Assembly: GCA_032358165.1 (NCBI GenBank)
Contig: JAALGY010000023.1
Span: 2,914,001 to 2,978,000 of the forward strand
Direction of reading: 5' to 3'
Length of the DNA stretch: 64,000 bases
From: Diplosphaera chodatii
Taxonomy: Eukaryota > Chlorophyta > Trebouxiophyceae > Prasiolales > Stichococcaceae
A program made the translations under genes and the position numbers. The notes beneath the pieces were generated by a model that did not search any database, was not told where the DNA came from, and saw only the letters and a program-made list of their open reading frames with translations. The first letter of the stretch is position 1. Each line of letters opens with the position of its first letter. Shown here piece after piece: positions 57,001 to 64,000 of the stretch.

Positions 57001-59256
57001 GCGGCCCCATACTCATCTGCATCGACGAGCCAAGTGCCTTGCCTGGCATGCACTCCAATGCATGCCAGTGTAGTCTCCCCGGTGGCACTCTTGAGGAGGC
57101 CCCGCGGTTTTGTGACTCTTGTGTGGCGCATGCAGGTCAGCACGATGTGCAGCTGTCCCCCACAGCGGCGGTGGGACTGCAGCAGGTGCTGCAGCAGGTG
57201 CTCGCCGCATGCGCGAGTGGATCTGGCAGCCACAAGGCCCCCTGCTCCCACTGCGGTGCGCTTTTTTTTCGGGCCGCTCAAACCATGCAAGTACCACTCC
57301 AAGCTGCCCTGCTGACACGAGCCCGCATCATGTTGACCCTGCTGAGGCCGCTGTGTGTTAACGGACCTGCAGGGCAGCCAGCCAAGACCTGGCCGCCAGA
57401 GCAATTGGTGGTTGCTGGCGTGCTTGCCACGTATGCTGCGCAGCTGAAGGCAGCCGACTACTTCTCGCCAGCCTGGCCGCAGGCCTTCCCGGAGCACCTG
57501 CGCAACGGCTCAGGCAGCGTTTCTGCTTCGAAGGCACGTCTGCAACAGAAGTGTGCAAGGGCGTCTCCCACAGAGCCTGGCAGTATGCGGCGTGCGCATC
57601 CCGCTGGCAGCATTGCTTGCTGCACAAGCAGCCAGGTCACCGGGGTCCTGTGTCACGTTCAGGTACCGGAGTTGGCAACGCCCGCGACCGATGAGGCCGC
57701 GGCGCTGAGCCTGGCTTGGTTCCGGGGCGTGCGGGCAGTCGACGACAACCTCATGGAACCGCCTGACATGGCACTGACAGGGCTGGAGCAGAGCCGCACG
57801 GCAGCCGCCAAGCGCTGTGGGGCCACAGCAGGTGCGCCTGCTGGCAGCTCCGACAAACCAGCAGCCACAGCCAGCAAGGCAGCACCTGCCTCAGCGGAGA
57901 ACATGCGGGCCGATCAGACTGCTGCAGCCACAGCCGCAGCCGGCAGCCCATCGTCTGATCCGATGCAGCCGCCGTCAGCCCCGCAGACGCCGCTGGGTCT
58001 GCCATGCCTGCCGCCGCGGCGTCCGGGCAGCTCCGACCAGTCCCCCAGCACTGCTGCGCTAACAGAGCCCCTCTCCGAGCCAGCAAGCGCCTCTGCGACG
58101 GCAACACGAGCAGACACCACATCCTCCCAGGGTGGCATCGATCCCAGCGCTGCAGAGGCTCAGGCAAGCGTCGCTCAGGAGCAGCCAGCCGCACAGCTGC
58201 AGACTGAGTCGTCGTCAATAGCAGCAGGCTCACAGCCACAGCACTTGCAGTCACCACCCCCGCTTGCCAGCGCGCAGCAGCTAGGCAGACATCTTCAGCA
58301 GCTTTCAGTGGCGCCGCTGCCGCCGCCCGCTGCAGGGGGTGCGGTGCACACCAGCCATGGGGTGCCACCGCCGGCGCCTCCCACAGTGCCATACCCCGGC
58401 CAGCAGCCCGGCACGCCTATGCCTGCGTCTCCGCACGGCTACTTGCACCCCATGCTGCACAGCTTCCCGCTGCCGCCGCCGCCATCGAGCCACCTGCCGC
58501 CGACCACACCGGAGGCATACCAACGGATGGTCGCCTTGCAGGTGTGTACATGCCAATCTTGTGAAAATTTGCCAAAGCACAGATGGTACACAGGTGTCCT
58601 GCATGGCAGGACGTCGTCATGCCTGTGCAACAGGCTGTAGCACGTGCAGTCTGCAGCATGACGTCAGGCTGACAGGTTTTCCAATCCTCAGGCGAGCCTA
58701 GCTCGGTGGCAGCACCCAGGGGCGTCGAACTGGAGGCCCGAGGCAGCCGCAGAGTGGGCGCGGTCAGCTGCCCCTGCTGGCATTCCCCCGCAGTAAGCCC
58801 AAATCAACCAAGTTGTTGCGCTGTCCATGCACTGTAAGCACGACTGCTGGTCTGCAGCAAGATGATGCTCTAGCGATGGCACACGGGTTAGCCGGTAGGC
58901 TGACTCGAAACCTCAACGCACACCGCAGGTATCAGCACGGGCAGGTTCCGGCTTCGCCACACAGGTATGTGCCAGTGGCGCCATCGCCACCGCAGCACGT
59001 CGCCGCCGCCCAGCCGCCGCAGGGTGGCCGCCTGCAGCCGTCCGGCAGCTGGGCTGCCTGGGCGCAGCACTGGCAGCAGCAAGGGCAGCAGGGCGGGAGG
59101 CCCGGCAGTCTACCGCCGGCGCTGTTGCCGGTACCCCTGCAGCAGCGGCAGCCCTTCTGGCAGGGGGCAGCCCCTCCTCAGCCCCCGCCGCCGCTGCCGG
59201 CGCACAGCAGCAGCCCTGCAGTGGCCTGGAGCGCAAGGCCGCAGGGTGCAAAGGCC

Positions 59257-59288
<32 letters not shown>

Positions 59289-59601
59289 GTTCCCACCGCC
59301 TGGGCATGCCCGCACACAGCATCCCCCAATGCCGCCTCACCAGGCATACGGTCTGCCTGCCTTTCCAGCGGGCCCATACGGCCACGCAGCCGCAGGGTTC
59401 AGTGTTGATGGCGGGATGCTTCAGCAGCTGCCCAGCCGCTCTGCCCAGCCCCGGCGGTCTCGCGGTGGCCAGCGCCGCCGCAAGGCAGCTGCAGCTGCAG
59501 CGGCTGCCGCGGCCTTGAGCGGATTGGCGGCAATGGCGCAGCCAGGCCCGGCAGCACATCCAGATGCAGGCAGTGCGCAGGACACCACGCCACAGCTTTG
59601 A
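54029..59601 (+). CDS. F-box/kelch-repeat protein with a long Pro/Ala-rich C-terminal tail
   Basis: Exons: 54029-54159, 54290-54569, 54730-54899, 55087-55294, 55433-55538, 55757-55869, 56111-56353, 56547-56678, 56833-56998, 57136 to 58541 (may contain frame-neutral introns near 57258-57371 and 57535-57660), 58692-58762 and 58929-59601 (TGA). The N-terminus QILEVLGAADLCRLGATCKLLLRRCMGDAALWRGH is F-box-like. About six kelch blades follow, each with a hydrophobic strand and double Gly: RAGHTTTPVGGKLVIAGGI, RFRHT...LLLLWGGYN, RRFHHTADAF...MVVLGGEGH, ELVVITGPD, GQWLLVGAG and VMFGG. The rest is low-complexity Ala/Ser/Pro with polyproline. F-box/kelch proteins are substrate receptors of SCF ubiquitin ligases in cytosol or nucleus. 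The start codon is uncertain: a better-context ATG at 53965 is in another frame. Confidence 0.82.
55673..55748 (+). repeat. 39-bp intronic tandem duplication next to an acceptor
   Basis: Two ~37-bp copies starting at 55673 and 55712 (TGTCAGSCAARTATACCA...GTGAATGATGYTGCA) sit at the 3' end of intron 55539-55756. The second copy runs into the acceptor ATGCAG. Confidence 0.8.
59257..59285 (+). repeat. CCG/GCC microsatellite encoding polyproline
   Basis: A run of CCG codons in the last exon of the F-box/kelch gene encodes a polyproline stretch. Confidence 0.85.
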
Positions 59602-60426
59602 TTTAGCTGCTCTGCCAATTGGCGAGGTATGAGGTGTTAGTTGCCATGGAGAGGTGCATCGTGTTTTGAAACATCGAGGCACACCAGTGAATGGGTCAGT
59701 TGGTACCGCTTGCCACTGTCACCTACCTCCGGACTCTGAGCCACGATTAATGGGTGGTTCAGGGAGACAATCACGTGTAAGGTCTTAGTTGACGTACTTT
59801 TGGTCGCATATGTCATATGGTTTGCCTTCACTACATATCACTCCTTTTGAGTTTCCCAGCTAGACAAGGCATGTTGGAGTACCCTGTATTCCAGACAATC
59901 CAAGTGGGTCGATCAATCCAAGAACGGCACGTGCCATGCAATACGTCTTTGCTGCAATGCGCCAACCTTTGGCACCGCAACCAGCATACGTACAGGCGCC
60001 CTCGGACACAAATCAGTTCACTCTGCTTTGCACGCCAGTGTCGTAGCTCGCTGGTTCGATAGATGTGCTGTGAAACGTGCATGCACTCTGGTGAAAAGCA
60101 ATTTCCGAAACAGCAGTGTCGGTTCTGATCCGTGCTCTACTGCGAGCATCGCTGAGCTAGGACAGCATGGACTGGACCGTCGGCTTGCATCGCAGTTTGC
60201 GGACTGGGTGCGCTTAAATATGCATCACTGCAGCTGCATGCGTGGGCCTCTTGACATGCGTCCACTCCGTGTATACTTAACTGACCAAGATGCAAACGCA
60301 CTGCTGCAATCACAGCGTCTTGAGCCTCCAAGGTCTGCATGGTGCAGGTTCGGGAGCGCCATGCGCTTCACGGGCTTTGGCTCATCGGAGCGGCGGTGCG
60401 GCAGGTACCCCTTGTTGACCACGACT
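59602..60426. other. Intergenic region between the kelch gene and the 155-residue protein gene
   Basis: It holds the kelch-gene 3' UTR with TGTAA at 59776-59780 (175 nt after the stop), then a less GC-rich stretch. An open frame continues upstream from 60427 to 60256 (RPLRVYLTDQDANALL), so the next gene's first exon could begin earlier than I mark it. Confidence 0.45.
59776..59780 (+). terminator. Putative TGTAA poly(A) signal of the F-box/kelch gene
   Basis: TGTAA 175 nt downstream of the stop codon, a normal 3' UTR length for green algae. Confidence 0.55.
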
Positions 60427-61442
60427 ATGGCATCAAGCGCACTCCGGAAGGTTAACTATCTGCTGGTAAGTGACTAACGGGACGTAGCATGAACAGATTA
60501 CACATCGCAACGCAGATCAGAGCGTTGCATGCTTGGTTGCAGTGAACACCTGTGCCGACAGGTCGATAGTGCTGCAGTCAACAGGTGTAACATTGCGGCC
60601 CACCGCACTGGAGCGGAAAAGGCTGGCCGCCACGGCCAAAGTGGTCAGTATATGTTGCCATTCACAACGCGAACCTGCACGATGATCGATGCCAAGCATA
60701 TGTTGAGCTGCCCATGAACGGGATGCATAAGAAGAATCTGCATGTATAGGGCATTTTTGAGCCACACGCAGGTGAGCATAAACGCTCTCAGCCCTAAGGA
60801 ATTTGCGGCCGTGACAGCAAAGGTTGATGCAGCGCGCCCAAACGTGTTCTCGCTGGCATTCAGTGCGCTACTGTACCCGACAACTGCAGCACTGGGTGTA
60901 CTGACAGCATCGGAAATGCAGGTCATCACGCAGCACATCCCGTTTGACAAGGTCTTCACGGTGAGTAACAATGTATTTCTCAACGGGCCGACTGCATGAA
61001 GTCGTTGTTCGGCATCCTGATGATTATGAGGGATGCATCACATTTCGAGCATGATAGTACTTGGCACGTTTGGTGCAGGATATCGTGATGACGGAAGCCA
61101 GCCGGTTTGGTGATCACACGAAGACCATGACTGTCATCTTGAAAGGTGCAGTGAAGATGTTGAAGAAATTCGATTGTTGTTGTAGCGTGCTGCTTGCTTG
61201 GCAAGTGCAGTTGTATGTGCGCATGTGCCTTCAAGCAACCTCACCAGTTGCAGGTGTGCTTTTGCCCAGGCATTATGGATTCACTGGCATACGCCAGTGA
61301 CAGGTTGGCGATCGCTAGGGAGTGGTACCTCATCGAGCGCCAGTACCCACGCCTGCGCCGCTCGCTCCTGCGCCAGCGCTATGAGTCCCAGACGGGGCGC
61401 AAGCTGCCGGATTACCTGTTCTTCCCACATGACGACATGTAG
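60427..61442 (+). CDS. Unrecognised 155-residue protein with one or two hydrophobic segments
   Basis: Four exons join in phase: 60427-60465, 60772-60960, 61079-61145 and 61270-61442 (TAG). The product begins MASSALRKVNYLL. It contains a hydrophobic stretch (VFSLAFSALLYPTTAALGVL), a middle part with TQHIPFDKVFTDIVMTEASRFGDH, and a charged C-terminus rich in Arg and Tyr (REWYLIERQYPRLRRSLLRQRYE...PHDDM). I do not recognise the family. The ordinary splice sites, consistent phase and a TGTAA after the stop make it a real gene. The start could be further upstream in the same frame, at 60256. Confidence 0.62.
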
Positions 61443-61590
61443 TGCTTGCTACATGTTAGTGTTGGTTGAAAGCATATGCAGCTTTGATCTTGGCAGCAAC
61501 ACTGCCGACAGTGCTTGATATGGTGGCGCATGTTGCTGGTTGCAGCCATCTCATGCAGCTGGCCACTTTTGCCCTATCTGCTGTTGTTTG

Positions 61591-61595
61591 TGTAA
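61591..61595 (+). terminator. Putative TGTAA poly(A) signal of the 155-residue protein gene
   Basis: TGTAA 149 nt after the stop at 61442. Confidence 0.5.
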
Positions 61596-61930
61596 TGGCT
61601 GCATGGCGCAATTGATTGAGAGTGCTACCAGGATTCGAGATCAGCTGTGCACCCATCTGCAGGTCGCAGTATGGTGCGCCGAGCGAACACTGGAACATCT
61701 CGTGTCTTGCCCCATGAAGACTGCCCAAAGGCGGCCCCATGCAGCATGATGCTGATATAGGCAGACTAAGCAACAAAGCTTGCTGTTGCCCAACCCGCTG
61801 CATGATGCTCTTGCCTGGTCGTTTTGCTTCGTTCGTGCAGGTGCAGCAGGGTGCAGCACGAGGCATTAATGAATGATACACGTGAATACCAACAGCTGCG
61901 GCGCAGCCGCAAGTGCCAGAGAGCAGCGTC

Positions 61931-63380
61931 ATGATGGCAGGGACCTTGCTGCTGGGGAGCCAATGCCAGCAACAACTCATGCGCCTCCAGGCTCAGGTCC
62001 CCTGCGCAGCCGCCCCAACCCCAGCTCCCACCTACCCGCTCTCTCCGGCACGCAGACATCTTCCTCGACGGCCGCCGTCCCCGCCATTGCCATCGCCACC
62101 ACCGCCGCCACCGCCACGCCAGCACACTGCTCGGCCCCCGTCCCTGCCGCCGCCGCCACCACCACCACCACCATTGCCCTCAAGACCTGCCCGCATGCCT
62201 AGGCCAGCCTCGCCCGCATCACATCCAGCTCCGCCTATGGCACAGGCACGTGTGGCATGCAGCTGCCTTCCACCACAGGCGCTGACTGTGCCAACATCAC
62301 CACCACCATCAGTTGACTGCAGCAGCAGTACGCACCTATGCCCCTGCGGCGATGCCCCCCGTCAGCGCACAGACCTACATCACAGCGCCACCAGCGACAC
62401 TGCCAACTGCAGTATTTTCAGCAGCACCCACGGCTGCACCCTCAGTTGCAGCCACAGTGGTGCCCACAGCTATCTGTTGGCAGCGCATGTTGCAGCACCA
62501 ATTCAGCAGCCGACCTGGGCTCCCACATTCGCTTCAACATACGCACCCATGCCATCTACAGTGCCCTCGCCCAAGGCCGTGCCCCCACCCCGCAGCCAAC
62601 TGCTGCGCCGACATACGCCCCTGCTGCAGCTACTAGCAGGCCGCCACCCCCCTTGCCAGGCCCACCGCCGCCCGTCAACATCTCGCAGGCTGCGGTCGGC
62701 GCTGCGGCAGCTGGAGTTGCAGGCGCTGCAGCAATACCCGCTGCAGCCCGCAACCTTGGTGCGAAACTGTGGTCCTGATGACAGGCGTCATTCATGCGTC
62801 GCAACAGGTGGCTAGTTAGCAGGGATTAAAACAGTCATCGTCGTGTTCACTGCTGTTCTCTTGGGAGGTCACATGCTCAGTTCCTGCATGCCATCTGCAG
62901 GCAAGCTCCTGGCTGCTCGAGCTGCTGACGAGCTGAACGCCACTGCCGCGAATGTTCAGCGCTTTGTGAACATGGCGGTTGCAGCCGGCCAGGTGTGCGG
63001 TCTCTGCATACACAGACAACAGCAGGTGTTTGCCTTCAGACAGCAGGGTTTTACGATTGGCTGTGCATGTGTGCGCACACGGCATGTGCTGCAATCACCA
63101 TGAAGCGTCAGTCAACCTGTTGGCTGTTCAGGCCCCGGTTGCACTGGCGGCCGAGTCGGTCGTGGATTTCCTGCATGGCGCCGCCGCGGCCATCGCTGCC
63201 GGCAACGCCACCGAGGCCGCTGAGCTGGCGGGCTTCGCAGCTCTGGACGGCGTCGTCGTCACATCACTGGCAGCGGCAAGCCAGCCTGTTGCGGCGAGCA
63301 GTAGGTTCATTGTGACAGGAACCGCCTCATCCAGCTTGTCTGTGCTGGTGGCCAGCTTCAGCAGGCCTGCTGAAGCCTAG
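61931..63380 (+). CDS. Pro/Ala-rich protein, exon structure unresolved (may continue past the right edge)
   Basis: A plausible start is the ATG pair at 61931 (MMAGTLLLGSQCQQQ), leading into polyproline ([20 protein letters not shown]). Further pieces: a frame near 62315-62460 (AVRTYAPAAMPPVSAQTYI), one near 62490-62590 (APIQQPTWAPTFASTYAPMPS) and one to about 62759 (PTAAPTYAPAAATSRPPPPLPGPPPPVNIS...AAARNL). Better-bounded exons are 62902-62991 (LLAARAADELNATAANVQRF) and about 63132-63380 (VVDFLHGAAAAIAAGNATEAAELAGFAALDG). Frames change between pieces without clean introns, so very short introns, sequence errors or decay are possible. An Ala-rich piece at about 63810-63896 (TRDPEAISAAGSAAGALIAATGAI) looks related and may be a further exon. 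Composition suggests a wall or hydroxyproline-rich protein; no signal peptide is clear. Confidence 0.4.
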
Positions 63381-63395
63381 GCCTAGGCCTAGGCC
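63374..63395. repeat. Short GCCTAG tandem repeat
   Basis: Three and a half GCCTAG units (each overlapping the palindrome CCTAGG) at the end of the Ala-rich exon; the first contains the TAG stop at 63378-63380. Confidence 0.7.
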
Positions 63396-64000
63396 CCCTG
63401 CCAGCCATATCGACTACTGTAGCTCAGATGCATCGACATCCCAGGCATGGCAGGCTGGGATCAAACTCGGCAGTCGGCCTTCGAATCTCTGCAGCTTACT
63501 GCAGCTCATTGCTCCAATCAGTGGTGGTACAACAAGTTTGGCCGACCAGGTGCCAACCCTTTCCTGTTGAGGGATGTTCAGGAAGTGTGTTTCGATTCAG
63601 AAAGTGAAAGGTACATGATCAGGGCAGTGGACCAATGCGATGATCCAATGTGTGGTTGTCTGAGCCTCCTGTTGAGGAGGCTTTGCTTCTGTAGTGGCAC
63701 ACACACCTAGCGCTGCACTGCTGGCTCACGAGCCCCAGACTTTGATGACCATCAGGGGCTGATAACACACACGCCTACTCTCACACTCTAGTACTGTGCT
63801 GCAGACCCGGGATCCTGAGGCCATCTCAGCTGCTGGCAGCGCAGCGGGGGCGCTCATCGCGGCGACTGGTGCCATCACTGCTGCCACCTCCACAGGCGAG
63901 CTGCAACTACACAACAACAGTTGTATGGTCTATCAAATAAGTAGCCTCTGCAGCATCTTGTGCAGCAGAGTCTGTAGGTCCAGCGTGCAATGCCAAGACC

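Noticed and set aside
56265..58640. A 791-residue plus frame taken as one protein
   Set aside because: Its first part is an out-of-frame reading of kelch exons and introns; only from 57136 onward does it coincide with the coding frame.
60030..60075. A GGTTCGAT motif suggesting a tRNA B-box
   Set aside because: No A-box, no acceptor pairing and no TPsiC stem around it.

Overview
The window is nuclear DNA of a eukaryote, most likely a chlorophyte green alga. It is GC-rich. Genes lie on both strands and are cut into many short exons separated by introns of roughly 50-400 bp with GTGAGT/GTGCGT-like donors and CTGCAG/TGCAG acceptors. Low-complexity Ala/Pro/Ser coding is common, and TGTAA (the usual algal poly(A) signal) follows several stop codons. 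A long secreted Pro/Thr-rich wall-type glycoprotein, gamma-tubulin, an ERdj-type chaperone and a TMEM18 homologue all fit. I cannot name the species. Most long open frames are single-exon pieces or antisense shadows, so genes are given below as spans, with the exons I could chain by splice site and phase.

Layout, left to right: (1) up to 7101, +: a large protein with helical N-terminal exons, a Ser/Ala/Gln-rich middle and C-terminal TPR-like exons; its start lies to the left. (2) 7102-9222: no gene recognised. (3) 9223-26072, +: the centrepiece, a ~42-exon gene for a ~3,800-residue secreted protein with a signal peptide, a Cys-containing N-terminal region, long Pro/Thr/Ser linkers and eight tandem copies of a ~170-residue domain running from DFETDT to F/YAIDDVC. 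(4) 27392-30125, +: hypothetical protein with a C-terminal membrane anchor. (5) 30522-34683, +: gamma-tubulin. (6) 35178-37549, -: secreted CAP/PR-1 protein with a PTPK linker. (7) 38396-43097, -: helical-repeat protein ending in a U-box (possibly two genes). (8) 44248-46919, -: ER J-domain/thioredoxin protein. (9) 47638-48730, +: TMEM18. (10) 49095-52674, -: membrane-anchored 2OG-Fe(II) oxygenase. (11) 54029-59601, +: F-box/kelch protein with a Pro-rich tail. (12) 60427-61442, +: unrecognised 155-residue protein. (13) 61931 to the right edge, +: Pro/Ala-rich gene, structure unresolved.

The main interest is the giant gene at 9223-26072. Its eight domain units differ in intron content, two stretches are recent near-perfect duplications including introns (a 1,369-bp tandem period, and a ~0.7-kb block repeated 5,738 bp away), and one unit looks like a recombinant of two subtypes. 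Its linkers fall into two classes that track domain subtype. Several introns here, and in two unrelated neighbours, start with GC (AG|GCATGT type) rather than GT; exon phase and in-frame stops support this. Functionally the genes are ordinary eukaryotic neighbours, not an operon. Loose themes are the extracellular matrix (giant glycoprotein, CAP protein, prolyl-hydroxylase-like oxygenase) and protein quality control (J-Trx protein, U-box, F-box).
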